A stretch of DNA of 64,000 nucleotides. Source: Bacteroidales bacterium (GTDB lineage: Bacteria > Bacteroidota > Bacteroidia > Bacteroidales > UBA932). Where the stretch lies: assembly GCA_017935505.1 (NCBI GenBank), contig JAGBHM010000023.1, positions 1 through 64,000 of the forward strand, read 5' to 3'. Position 1 is the first letter of the stretch, and every line of letters starts with the position of its first letter. Shown here in pieces: positions 17,140-26,348 of the stretch. Made by a program: the position numbers and the translations under genes. A model generated the notes under the pieces. It searched no databases, was not told the DNA's origin, and saw nothing but the letters and a program-made list of their open reading frames with translations.

Positions 17140-19977
17140 ATGGCATTTACTTTTACCGACAGACACATTGGTCCTAGAGAAAAAGATATCAGGACCATGC
17201 TGGATGTTTTGAATGTTGCATCTATTGATGAACTGACAAAACAGGTTGTTCCTTCTGACATCTTGCTGGACAAGGAGTTGGACCTTGCTCCTGCAGTTTC
17301 TGAAAATGAATATCTGGCAAACCTGAAAAAGATGGTTGCCCAGAACAAACCGTTCCGTTCACTGATTGGTGGCGGATATTTCGGCTCAGGAGTTCTTCCT
17401 GTAATTACACGCAATATTTTTGAGAACCCTTGCTGGTATACCTCATATACCCCATATCAGGCAGAGATATCACAAGGTCGTCTTGAGGCTTTGCTTATTT
17501 TCCAGACTATGATAAGCAGTCTTACAGGTTTCCCTCTCTCAAACTGCAGTATGCTTGATGATGCTCAGGCTGCAGGTGAGGCAATGAGAATGATGTATGA
17601 GCTCAGAAGCAGGGATGCTGTAAAGGCAGGTAAAAATGTAGTTTTTGTTGATGAGAATATATATCCACAGGTATTGTCTGTTCTCAAGACCAGATCAAAA
17701 GGTTTGGGTATAGTGATTGAGACAGGTGATTTCCGTACATACGAATATGGTGACAAATGTTACGGTGCTATCGTACAATATCCTGCTGCAAACGGTGAAG
17801 TGAGGGATTATGCTGAGTTCTGCGAGAAAGTACATGCTCAGGGTGGTCTTGTAACTGCATATTGCGACCTTATGGCACTTGCTGTCCTTAAAGAGCCTGC
17901 TGCATGGGGTGCTGATGTTGCTGTAGGAAGTTCACAGAGATTCGGTCTGCCTATGGGCTTTGGTGGTCCTGTTGCAGGCTTTATGGCAACAAAGGATACA
18001 TATAAGAGACAAATCCCTGGAAGAATCATCGGAGTTTCTGTAGACCGTCTTGGAAATCAAGCATTGAGACTTGCCCTACAGACACGTGAGCAGCATATCA
18101 AGAGAGAGAAAGCCACTTCAAATGTATGTACAGCTACTGCCCTGATGGCAACTATGAGCGGTATGTATGCTGTATATCACGGTTCTGAGGGAGTGAAGGA
18201 TATTGCTTCAAAAATTGCCCATTATGCACATGCAATAGCATCATTCCTCAAGGGTGCAGGCTATGAATTGGCTACCGACAAATTCTTCGATACTATCGAG
18301 ATTACCGGAAAATCAGGTGCAGCATTGGATATGGCCGGTATCAAGGAGAAGGCTTTGGCTGCAGGTTACAATTTCCATTATGGAGACAAGAGCATCAGAA
18401 TCAGCTTTGACGAGCTTACAAACTGCAAAGAGGCTATGGCAGTTCTTGCAATCTTTGGTGTAACTCCAGATGGTTGCGGATGCAATAAAGAGGCTGATAC
18501 CTTTATGAAGAGAGAGACCCCTATCCTTACAGAGAAGGTCTTCAATACCTACCATTCAGAGACTGAGATGATGCGTTTCATAAAGAAACTTGAGCGCAAA
18601 GATATCTCTTTGGCACATTCAATGATTCCGCTCGGTTCTTGTACAATGAAACTCAACGCCGCTGTTGAGATGTTGCCTCTAAGCTGGAGCGAACTTGGCA
18701 ATATCCACCCATTTGCACCAAAAGATCAGGTTCAGGGCTACATGCAGCTTATAAAAGAGCTGGAGAATGATTTGGCTGTTATTACAGGATTCGATGCATG
18801 TTCATTGCAGCCTAACTCAGGTGCTGCAGGCGAGTATGCAGGCCTTATGACAATCAAAGGCTTCCATAATGCAAATGGCGGTGCAAACAGAAATATCATG
18901 ATCATCCCTACTTCTGCTCATGGTACAAACCCTGCAAGTGCGGCTATGGCCGGATTCTCAATTGTACTTGTAGGTTGTGATGAGAATGGTAACATCAATG
19001 TGGATGAGTTGCGTGAGAAGGCTGTTGCCAATAAAGAGAACTTGGCAGGACTGATGATAACTTATCCGTCGACACATGGTGTATTTGAGGTAAAAATTAG
19101 AGAAATTGTAGATATTATCCATGAGAATGGCGGTCTTGTATATATGGACGGTGCCAATATGAATGCACAGGTAGGTCTTACAAATCCTGGACATATTGGA
19201 GCTGACGTATGCCACTTGAATCTCCATAAATCATTTGCAATGCCTCATGGTGGTGGTGGCCCTGGTGTTGGTCCTATCTGCTGTACAGCAGCTCTTGCTC
19301 CATATTTGCCAGGTCATCCTGAAGATGCTGAGTGTGGTGGCAATGGTGTTGAGGCAGTTTCTGCTGCACCTTATGGTAACCCGCTTCTGTTGCCTATCAC
19401 ACATGCTTATATCAAATTGCTTGGAGCTGCCGGACTTAAGAAATCATCTCAGGTGGCAATCCTGAATGCAAACTATATGGCAGTTAAATTCGCTCCTGAA
19501 TTCAAGACTTTGTACTGTGGTGCAACTGGCCGTGTAGCTCACGAGTGTATTGTTGATTGCCAGCACTTTAAAGCAGAGTATGGCGTTGATGCAACAGACC
19601 TTGCAAAACGTTTGATGGACTATGGTTTCCATGCACCTACTCTCTCATTCCCTGTTCATGAGACACTGATGGTTGAGCCTACCGAGAGTGAGCCTCTTGC
19701 AGAGCTCGACAGATTTGTTGATACAATGAAACAGATTAAGGCTGAGTGTGAAAAAATCAAGAGCGGTGAATACGATGCAGAGGATAACCCTGTGAAAAAC
19801 TCCCCTCATACAGCAGAAGAGGTTTCTGCAGATGAGTGGAACCACAAATACTCAAGAACTGTTGCAGCATATCCTTTCGACTGGATTAGAGAGAATAAAT
19901 TCTGGCCTGCAGTTGCCCGTGTTGACAACGGTTATGGCGACAGAAACCTTGTTGCTCTCTGCGGTGACAGATGCTAA
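17140..19977 (+). CDS. gcvP: Glycine dehydrogenase (decarboxylating), P protein
   Basis: The P protein of the glycine cleavage system uses pyridoxal phosphate to decarboxylate glycine and pass the aminomethyl group to the lipoyl H protein. The 945-aa length fits the fused single-chain form. MAFTFTDRHIGPRE (17140) matches the family start; the open frame extends much further upstream, over the promoter. The PLP lysine is K697 in HLNLHKSFAMPHGGGGPG. The first half contains CSMLDDAQAAGEAM and GQRFGLPMGFGGP-like segments, and the second half the SLAHSMIPLGSCTMKLN motif near residue 490. The genes for the T and H proteins are not nearby, so gcvP is separate here. Two tandem terminator hairpins follow. 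Confidence 0.96.
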   Translation: MAFTFTDRHIGPREKDIRTMLDVLNVASIDELTKQVVPSDILLDKELDLAPAVSENEYLANLKKMVAQNKPFRSLIGGGYFGSGVLPVITRNIFENPCWYTSYTPYQAEISQGRLEALLIFQTMISSLTGFPLSNCSMLDDAQAAGEAMRMMYELRSRDAVKAGKNVVFVDENIYPQVLSVLKTRSKGLGIVIETGDFRTYEYGDKCYGAIVQYPAANGEVRDYAEFCEKVHAQGGLVTAYCDLMALAVLKEPAAWGADVAVGSSQRFGLPMGFGGPVAGFMATKDTYKRQIPGRIIGVSVDRLGNQALRLALQTREQHIKREKATSNVCTATALMATMSGMYAVYHGSEGVKDIASKIAHYAHAIASFLKGAGYELATDKFFDTIEITGKSGAALDMAGIKEKALAAGYNFHYGDKSIRISFDELTNCKEAMAVLAIFGVTPDGCGCNKEADTFMKRETPILTEKVFNTYHSETEMMRFIKKLERKDISLAHSMIPLGSCTMKLNAAVEMLPLSWSELGNIHPFAPKDQVQGYMQLIKELENDLAVITGFDACSLQPNSGAAGEYAGLMTIKGFHNANGGANRNIMIIPTSAHGTNPASAAMAGFSIVLVGCDENGNINVDELREKAVANKENLAGLMITYPSTHGVFEVKIREIVDIIHENGGLVYMDGANMNAQVGLTNPGHIGADVCHLNLHKSFAMPHGGGGPGVGPICCTAALAPYLPGHPEDAECGGNGVEAVSAAPYGNPLLLPITHAYIKLLGAAGLKKSSQVAILNANYMAVKFAPEFKTLYCGATGRVAHECIVDCQHFKAEYGVDATDLAKRLMDYGFHAPTLSFPVHETLMVEPTESEPLAELDRFVDTMKQIKAECEKIKSGEYDAEDNPVKNSPHTAEEVSADEWNHKYSRTVAAYPFDWIRENKFWPAVARVDNGYGDRNLVALCGDRC

Positions 19978-20006
19978 GCAAGTTACAATTTGTAACAACA
20001 TATAAC

Positions 20007-20043
20007 AAAAGGCCTTGTGGAAAGAGTTCCACAGGGCCTTTTT
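20007..20043 (+). terminator. Intrinsic terminator of gcvP
   Basis: AAAAGGCC-TTGTGGAA pairs with TTCCACA-GGGCCTTTTT around a short loop, then a T-rich run. It begins 29 bp after the gcvP stop codon. A 15-bp perfect palindrome, GTTACAATTTGTAAC (19982-19996), lies between stop codon and terminator. Confidence 0.9.
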
Positions 20044-20126
20044 CTTTTCCTGAAAGCAGATACTTTTTAACGGAGATTTTAAACATACATCTGTTTCAGA
20101 TATCAATCTGTAACCTCGCGTCCTGA

Positions 20127-20169
20127 AAACAGCCTCTACGCAAACTTGCGTGGGGGCTGTTTCGCTTTT
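20127..20169 (+). terminator. Second strong hairpin with T-run, upstream of the second susC
   Basis: AAACAGCCTCTACGCAA (20127-20143) pairs along its whole length, with two G-U pairs, with TTGCGTGGGGGCTGTTT (20146-20162), followed by CGCTTTTG. It lies 84 bp past the gcvP terminator and just upstream of the conserved susC leader boxes. It may be a back-up terminator for gcvP or a leader attenuator of susC; the sequence alone does not decide. I find no consensus promoter between it and susC. Confidence 0.6.
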
Positions 20170-20182
20170 GTGCCGTAAAATT

Positions 20183-20211
20183 TTTTAACGGAGGTTTTTT
20201 TCCGACACAGC
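20183..20211 (+). repeat. Right copy of 29-bp box shared by two susC leaders
   Basis: TTTTAACGGAGG, seven T and CCGACACAGC are identical to the minus-strand sequence at 14730-14758. A degenerate third version of its first half, TTTTTAACGGAGATTTT, occurs at 20064-20080 on the same strand. The role is unknown; a leader-RNA regulatory element is the simplest reading. Confidence 0.9.
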
Positions 20212-20222
20212 TTTATAACAAA

Positions 20223-20291
20223 GCAACTTACAACCTATAAATAACTTTAATATTAACTTAATTTTTAACAAATGAAAAGTGTCAAACTATT
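20223..20291 (+). repeat. Right copy of 69-bp perfect inverted repeat (end of susC leader and start)
   Basis: This is identical to 14620-14688 read on the minus strand. It covers 49 bases before the ATG (20272) and the first 20 coding bases. Only 11 bp (TTTATAACAAA) separate it from the 29-bp box here. Beyond codon 7 the two susC genes diverge, so identity stops abruptly inside the signal peptide. Confidence 0.95.
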
Positions 20292-23280
20292 TTTCACATC
20301 ACTTGTTATATTGCTTGCAGCCATAACCGGTTATGCACAGGATATTCAAGTGAAAGGTGTTGTGTCGGACGCAAGCACCGGTGAAACAATTCCATTTGCA
20401 ACAGTGCAGGTAAAAGGAACTACAAAGATTGCCACAACCGATTTGAACGGTAGTTATACCATTTTGGCCCCAGGTAATGCAACTTTGCTTGTTACTTATG
20501 TAGGCTATGCCGATGCTGAAGTGCCTGTAAATGGCCGTTCTGTAGTAAATATTACAATAGAGCAGTCTACCCAACAGTTGGATGATGTATTGGTTGTTGC
20601 TTATGGTACAACCAGTAAAGAGGCTAAAACAGGATCGGTAACAACTATCAAGTCAGAGTCAATAGGAGATGCTCCTGTGGCTTCTGTTGAGAAGATGCTT
20701 GCCGGTAAGATGGCCGGTGTGCAGATCTCTTCTTATTCAGGCCAGCCAGGTGCTCCTACTACAATTCGTATCCGTGGTATCTCTTCAATCAATGCAGGCA
20801 GCGAGCCTCTTTGGGTTGTAGATGGCATTCCGGTTATGACTGAAGACCAGAACATGATGTCGAATGTAGGTGCCGGAAGCGGTACAACAATGGCATCTAT
20901 CAACCCTAATGATATTGAGAGCATTACAGTTTTGAAAGATGCTGCAGCTGCTGCGATTTACGGTTCACGTGCAGCAAACGGTGTAATATTGGTTACAACA
21001 AAAAGCGGTAAACAGGGTAAATCTTCATTCACAGCCCGTGCAAAAGTTGGTGTAACCCAGCTTTCAAATGATAAAAAATTCCGTCCAGCAGATGTTGAGA
21101 GTCTCTTGACTTTCCAGCGCGACGCGATTATCAATGCCGGTTATGATCCGGATGATGCTGATGGTGGCTACTACCGTCCTCTTTCACTTTTGGACAATGA
21201 CAATACAGATTGGTATGACCATCTTACCCGTGTAGGACAAATGCAGGAGTATGAGATCAATGCATTGGGTGGTAATGAGAAAGGAAGCTTCTATACTTCA
21301 TTGGCATACCACAAGGAGACTGGTATATATTATGGTGTAGATTACCAGAGATTCACAGCACGTGTAAATGCTGATTACCAATTGCTCAAACAGTTGAGAG
21401 CTGGTGCGAGAATCAATGCCGGTTATTCAGACCAGAACTCAGGTCAGATGGGTAACCTTTACTATGCAAACGGTGCATATGCAATGTGGAACATCCTTCC
21501 ATTTGAGAAAGCATACGATGAGGATGGAAACCACAACCAGGATCTGCCTAACAATGCTGATACCAACCCTAGAGCTATTGCTCAGTATGATGAGTACAAC
21601 GATAAACAATACCGTTTCCAAGGCAACATGTATGTAGAGTACAAGCCTATCGATAAAGTTACAATCAAAACTACAAACGGTGCCGAGATGAGCTTGACCA
21701 ATGCAAGGCAGTATTGGGCTCCTGAAACAAATGAGGGAACAACAACCCTTTGGATGTATCGTCAGGAATCATACAGACTCACCACCTCAAATACCGTTGC
21801 ATATAATGATATCTTTGCCGACAAACACTCATTGAGACTTATGGCAGGTCAGGAGGCACAGTATGACGGTTACAACTATCTTGGAGGAAAATCTCCTGAT
21901 GTAGACCCTGCAATGCCTTATCCAAATACCTCATCAGCAGAAAAAGATGCCCTTTATTATAATGAAAGTGAAGAGACTTTGCTCTCATTCTTCGGCCAGT
22001 TGGATTACAGCTACGATTCAAAATACTATGTTCAGGGATCTATTCGTTATGATGGTTCATCACTATTTGGTGCCGATACCAAATGGGGATTGTTCTGGAG
22101 TGCTTCAGCATCTTGGAACTTGCACAATGAGAATTGGCTTAAAGATGTTAAATGGTTGAATACCTTGAAATTGAGAGCATCTTATGGTGTTAATGGTAAC
22201 AACAATATCCCTAGATACCGCGCATATGGCCTTTATGCCACTGCAGGATATAACGGTGTAACAGGTATGTTGCCATCGAGAGTTGAGAACAAGGAACTTT
22301 CATGGGAGAAGAACAGAACATGGAACATTGGTGTAGACTTTGCATTCCTCGACAGACTTAACGGTAGCATTGAGGTATACAACAGAAATACCGAAGATAT
22401 GTTGTTGAGCAAACGTACTCCTCAAACTTCAGGTTTCTCATCTAACCTCATGAATATCGGTTCTGTACAGAATAGAGGTGTGGAGGTTATGTTGGAAGGT
22501 GATATAATAAGAACAGATGACATCACCTGGACTGCAGGATTCAATATTGCATTCAACAGATCTAAAGTTAAAGATCTTGCAGGTTCTGAGTTCCTGACTG
22601 CAGCAGACCCTCGTAGTGGATACGATACTCCTGTAAGAATTGTTGAGGGCAAAAATATGTACAACTTCTATGTAAGGGACTGGTATGGTGTAAACCCTTC
22701 AAACGGTGACGGTTTGTGGTATGCAGAGGATGGTTCATTGACAAATGACCGTACAAAAGCAAGATACGCTTATATTGGTTCTCCAGAGCCTAAGGCAAAT
22801 GGTGGTTTTAATACACAGTTCTCATGGAAAGGCTTGTCACTCAGCGCTTTCTTTGAGTATTCAATAGGAAATGATGTGTTGATAAACAATGTTTACGGTT
22901 GGTACGATGATGATATCAATGTGCCTGTGAACAACCTTCTTGCAAAAGACTACTGGAAGAAACCAGGTGATACAGCTACCAATCCTAAGCCTGTAGTTGG
23001 CTCATCTTCTGTATATTATGCAGGTTATTCAAGCCGCTTTATTCAGGATGGAAGTTATTTGAGAATTAAAGACGTTACATTGTCATACAACTTGCCTCAA
23101 AATATAACTAAAAAGGCAGGTATGAAGAATGTGAAAGTATATGTAAGCGCCATTAACCCTTATACATTCCACGATGTAGACGGTGTATTTGATCCTGAGC
23201 TCGGTTCATTGGGATACGACTATGGTGGAGCTTATTCAATGGTTAAATCATTTATTGGTGGATTGGAGATTACATTCTAA
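20272..23280 (+). CDS. SusC/RagA family TonB-dependent outer-membrane transporter
   Basis: This 1002-aa TonB-dependent importer is paired with the SusD that follows 6 bp later. A signal peptide ends at GYAQ (residue 23). Next come the CarboxypepD_reg-like domain (about 25-105, GVVSDASTGETIPFATVQVKGT), the DDVLVVAYGT segment, the plug with IRGISSINAGSEPLWVVDGIP and DIESITVLKDAAAAAIYGSRAANGV, and the beta-barrel ending in LEITF. There is no STN domain. It is paralogous to the susC at 11472-14639 with strong similarity in the N-terminal domain and much less in the barrel, so the two likely take different ligands under shared leader control. Confidence 0.95.
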   Translation: MKSVKLFFTSLVILLAAITGYAQDIQVKGVVSDASTGETIPFATVQVKGTTKIATTDLNGSYTILAPGNATLLVTYVGYADAEVPVNGRSVVNITIEQSTQQLDDVLVVAYGTTSKEAKTGSVTTIKSESIGDAPVASVEKMLAGKMAGVQISSYSGQPGAPTTIRIRGISSINAGSEPLWVVDGIPVMTEDQNMMSNVGAGSGTTMASINPNDIESITVLKDAAAAAIYGSRAANGVILVTTKSGKQGKSSFTARAKVGVTQLSNDKKFRPADVESLLTFQRDAIINAGYDPDDADGGYYRPLSLLDNDNTDWYDHLTRVGQMQEYEINALGGNEKGSFYTSLAYHKETGIYYGVDYQRFTARVNADYQLLKQLRAGARINAGYSDQNSGQMGNLYYANGAYAMWNILPFEKAYDEDGNHNQDLPNNADTNPRAIAQYDEYNDKQYRFQGNMYVEYKPIDKVTIKTTNGAEMSLTNARQYWAPETNEGTTTLWMYRQESYRLTTSNTVAYNDIFADKHSLRLMAGQEAQYDGYNYLGGKSPDVDPAMPYPNTSSAEKDALYYNESEETLLSFFGQLDYSYDSKYYVQGSIRYDGSSLFGADTKWGLFWSASASWNLHNENWLKDVKWLNTLKLRASYGVNGNNNIPRYRAYGLYATAGYNGVTGMLPSRVENKELSWEKNRTWNIGVDFAFLDRLNGSIEVYNRNTEDMLLSKRTPQTSGFSSNLMNIGSVQNRGVEVMLEGDIIRTDDITWTAGFNIAFNRSKVKDLAGSEFLTAADPRSGYDTPVRIVEGKNMYNFYVRDWYGVNPSNGDGLWYAEDGSLTNDRTKARYAYIGSPEPKANGGFNTQFSWKGLSLSAFFEYSIGNDVLINNVYGWYDDDINVPVNNLLAKDYWKKPGDTATNPKPVVGSSSVYYAGYSSRFIQDGSYLRIKDVTLSYNLPQNITKKAGMKNVKVYVSAINPYTFHDVDGVFDPELGSLGYDYGGAYSMVKSFIGGLEITF

Positions 23281-23286
23281 AAAATT

Positions 23287-24729
23287 ATGAAGATGAAAAA
23301 TATTAAGATATTATTTTTGTTTGTTGCAGCTCTTTCAATGGCAAGTTGTGGCGATTTCCTTGAAAAAGCTCCTAAAACTTCTCAAAGTACAGAGGTTACC
23401 CTCAGCAACTTTGATGGTTTGAACAAAGCGGCATATGGCGCACTTATGCCAATGTACGACTGGTATGGCACCTCTTATGTTCTTGCAAATGAGATGCGTT
23501 CTGGTAACGGACGTAGAGAGGCTTCAGGAACTTTCCAGAGCGGAAGATTCTATTCTGAGTATGTATGGAACTATTCTGCAGATGCAACTTCAGGCATGTG
23601 GGGAAGTTGCTACTATGTAATCCACGCTGCAAACAGTGTTATCGCAAACCTCGAAGGAAAAGATAGTGAGGAGGGCGTTACAGCACAGGATCTTGATAAT
23701 CTTAAAGCAGAGTGTCTCTTCATAAGAGCTCTTTGCCACCATACTCTTGTTCTCTATTATGCACAACCATTCACTTATCAGCCTGATGGTTTGGGTGTTC
23801 CTAATATTATTGAGCCTGGTGATGCAAACTATTTCCCTGCAAGAAATACTACAAGAGAGGTTTATACTCAAATTGTAGAAGACCTTCTTGAGGCAGAAAA
23901 GATAATGGCAGATGATTACCAGAGATCAGGTGTCACCGATGCTAAAGCTACCATTACAAAACCTGCAATCCAGGCACTTCTTTCAAGGGTTTACCTCTAT
24001 ATGGGTGAGTGGCAGAAAGCAGCTGATTATGCAACTAAAGTTATAAACAATGAGGCATATGAGCTTTGGACAGCAGAGGAACTTCCTACAGTATGGACAA
24101 AAGATGTAGCAGGCGACGGCGGTGAGGTTATCTTTGAGATATATGGTAAAAAGACTGCTGATTATTACAATTCTTGGTCGGACATCTCTTATGTAACCAA
24201 TCCTAATGGTTATGCAGATGGTGGCGTAAGTAACGACTTGTACAAACTTTACGCAGACAATGATGTGAGAAAAACATTGCATAGAACCGACAAAGAGAAT
24301 GTTTCAGGCGGTTTGATGTGGACCACCAAATATGCCGGTAAAGGTGACGGTACACCAGACTGTAACAATATTATAGTATTGCGTCTCTCTGAGATGTACC
24401 TTAATAGAGCAGAGGCTATCCTTAATGGTGCAAGCATAAGCGGTACAACTGCAATTGCAGATGTAAATGCCATCAGAGCAAACCGTGGTGTAGATGCCCT
24501 TACATCTTTGGGCTTTGCAGATATGAAACTTGAGCGTCGTCTCGAGCTTGCTTACGAAGGCCATTATCTATGGGATTTGGGCCGTTGGGGCGACGGTGTG
24601 GTAAGAGAAGATTTCACAGCAGGTGACAACTTCAAGGACATACCTTTCCCAAGCTACAAATGGGCATTGCCTATTTCACAAAGTGAGTTGGATATAAATC
24701 CTAACCTTGTACAAAATCCTGAATATTAA
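23287..24729 (+). CDS. SusD/RagB family nutrient-binding lipoprotein
   Basis: This 480-aa surface lipoprotein forms the lid and binding partner of the preceding SusC. The lipobox is SMASC with C21. SusD features are the NFDGLNKAAYGALMP helix near residue 42, AECLFIRALCHHTLVLYYAQPF near residue 140, the VYLYMGEWQKAADYATKVI TPR-like repeat near residue 238, LRLSEMYLNRAEAIL near residue 365, and LERRLELAYEGHYLWDLGRWG near residue 415. The lipoprotein gene follows 13 bp after the stop codon. The ligand is not predictable from sequence. Confidence 0.93.
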   Translation: MKMKNIKILFLFVAALSMASCGDFLEKAPKTSQSTEVTLSNFDGLNKAAYGALMPMYDWYGTSYVLANEMRSGNGRREASGTFQSGRFYSEYVWNYSADATSGMWGSCYYVIHAANSVIANLEGKDSEEGVTAQDLDNLKAECLFIRALCHHTLVLYYAQPFTYQPDGLGVPNIIEPGDANYFPARNTTREVYTQIVEDLLEAEKIMADDYQRSGVTDAKATITKPAIQALLSRVYLYMGEWQKAADYATKVINNEAYELWTAEELPTVWTKDVAGDGGEVIFEIYGKKTADYYNSWSDISYVTNPNGYADGGVSNDLYKLYADNDVRKTLHRTDKENVSGGLMWTTKYAGKGDGTPDCNNIIVLRLSEMYLNRAEAILNGASISGTTAIADVNAIRANRGVDALTSLGFADMKLERRLELAYEGHYLWDLGRWGDGVVREDFTAGDNFKDIPFPSYKWALPISQSELDINPNLVQNPEY

Positions 24730-24742
24730 AAATGGAATTACA

Positions 24743-25603
24743 ATGAAAAAGATAATATTATTACTAAACATTGTTGTATTCTCACTGTTGGTGGCTTGTA
24801 ACCCTAACGAGTATGCGACATTCAACGATAAAGATGCCTTTGTAGCATTTGATGGAAATAGCTATTCTATTTCTGAGCAAGGTGGCACTCTCAAGATTCC
24901 TGTAACATTAGCCTCTGTAAAGGGTATTCAGTCTACAGTAACTGTGAAGGCTGTTGATGGAACAGCTAAGGCTGGTGTAGATTTCAATGTTAAAAAAGGT
25001 TCTTTGGATTTTAATGCTGACACAAGAACTGCTTATGTTGAGATTGAAATTGTAAACAGAGCTGGTGAGTATACCGGTGATACTAAATTTACTGTTACAT
25101 TTGAGAATCTCGGTGGCGTGAATGCTGGAAACAGATCATCAGTATCAGTAACTATTAATGATGAAGACCATCCGCTTTCATTCATTTTGGGTGACTATAC
25201 ATTTACAGGCACAAAATATGGTGCAGCTGCTCCATCATCATACACTTGTACAATCCTTAAAGATGCTGCTGATGATTCTAAAGTATGGTTCTATGATTTG
25301 ATGGGTAATCCTAGCTGGGCTGGAATGGATATCATCTATTATGGTGTTGTGAATCCAGAAAAGACTACCATCACCATACCTATGGGACAGGAGTCTGAAT
25401 ATAAATATGGAGGTTCTACACCTGTTAAAATACATGCTCTCGATGCTGATTTTATGGTGTATGACAATATCAGTGTGGTAGTAAACATTTCAGACGGAGG
25501 TAAAACACTCACTGTAGACCCTAAATATGGATTCTACTTCTTAATTAGCGGTGTAGGTAGTATCGGAACTTGGCTGCCAGGCATTACAGCAGTAAAAGAC
25601 TAA
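24743..25603 (+). CDS. Calx-beta domain lipoprotein, third gene of the second SusC/SusD set
   Basis: This 286-aa lipoprotein has lipobox LLVAC (C19). Residues about 30-140 form a clear Calx-beta-type domain, with TVTVKAVDGTAKAGVDF followed by SLDFNADTRTAYVEIEI and SVTINDEDHPL. The C-terminal half (about 145-286) has beta-rich, Tyr/Trp-containing sequence I do not recognise. MKKIILLLN at 24743 is the start because it gives a normal lipoprotein signal; the open frame continues 12 codons upstream into susD. It holds the same operon position and similar layout as the lipoproteins at 9119 and 48058, and is probably a ligand-binding accessory of the SusC/SusD pair. A terminator follows. Confidence 0.78.
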   Translation: MKKIILLLNIVVFSLLVACNPNEYATFNDKDAFVAFDGNSYSISEQGGTLKIPVTLASVKGIQSTVTVKAVDGTAKAGVDFNVKKGSLDFNADTRTAYVEIEIVNRAGEYTGDTKFTVTFENLGGVNAGNRSSVSVTINDEDHPLSFILGDYTFTGTKYGAAAPSSYTCTILKDAADDSKVWFYDLMGNPSWAGMDIIYYGVVNPEKTTITIPMGQESEYKYGGSTPVKIHALDADFMVYDNISVVVNISDGGKTLTVDPKYGFYFLISGVGSIGTWLPGITAVKD

Positions 25604-25618
25604 CCAAATTACTTGATA

Positions 25619-25655
25619 GAGAGGTTCCTTTTCCTTGAAAAGGAGCCTCTTTCTT
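25619..25655 (+). terminator. Intrinsic terminator of the second susCD operon
   Basis: AGAGGTTCCTTTTC (25619-25632) pairs with GAAAAGGAGCCTCT (25637-25650) with one mismatch and a 4-nt loop, then TTTCTT. It begins 16 bp after the lipoprotein stop codon. Confidence 0.88.
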
Positions 25656-25680
25656 ATATAAAACGAACCTTTTATCAATT

Positions 25681-26346
25681 ATGGCAACTAGAAGATTATT
25701 TCTGATATTACTCTCTTGTTTATTCAGTATATGCGCATTACAGGCAAAAGGTCCTACAACAACATGGCCTTATATTTTTGAAAATTTTGCTCCTGCCACA
25801 ATATATCTGACCAGTGGCGGAAAAATAGAATACACTGCGAATATTCATCTGGCTCACAGTTATTTGCATTATATTGACGGCGAAAATATAAAGGAGGCGA
25901 AACTTAAAGATATCCTCATTGTTGAAATTGGTGGCAAAAGGTTTATGAATGTGAACAATTCGCTCATGGAAATTGTTCAACAGACCGATGAAGGCTTTGT
26001 TGCAATGCTTCAGGAGCCCGATTATACAAAGCTCAATGAAACCGGTGGCGCTTATGGCGGATCGTCGAATACCCTTTCAACCAGGGCACTCACCTCAATA
26101 GAGGGTTTCGGCTCTGTTACCAACCACATGATGCAGATGGCAAATAAAGAGAATGGAAAAATTTTACCATTGAAAAAAAGTTACTATCTTGTGGCAAATG
26201 GGCGTGTATATCCGGCCAACAAGTCGAGCCTCAAAGACTTCTTGCCGCTCGACAGACAGGAGAAGTACAAAGCTTTCATAAAAAAGAATAAGATCAAATG
26301 GGGTGACCCAGCAGATTTGATTAAACTAATCGAAATTATAAGATAG
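25681..26346 (+). CDS. Exported protein of unknown function, adjacent to the M64 peptidase
   Basis: I do not recognise this 221-aa protein. It begins with a signal peptide (MATRRLFLILLSCLFSICALQA) without a lipobox, so it is probably periplasmic or secreted. The middle contains a beta-rich segment, YIFENFAPATIYLTSGGKIEYTANIHLAHSYLHYID. The end is basic and helical (DRQEKYKAFIKKNKIKWGD). It ends 2 bp before the M64 peptidase lipoprotein gene, so the two are almost certainly cotranslated and may act together, for example as inhibitor, chaperone or surface partner. It lies 25 bp after the terminator of the susCD set. Confidence 0.6.
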   Translation: MATRRLFLILLSCLFSICALQAKGPTTTWPYIFENFAPATIYLTSGGKIEYTANIHLAHSYLHYIDGENIKEAKLKDILIVEIGGKRFMNVNNSLMEIVQQTDEGFVAMLQEPDYTKLNETGGAYGGSSNTLSTRALTSIEGFGSVTNHMMQMANKENGKILPLKKSYYLVANGRVYPANKSSLKDFLPLDRQEKYKAFIKKNKIKWGDPADLIKLIEIIR

Positions 26347-26348
26347 AT

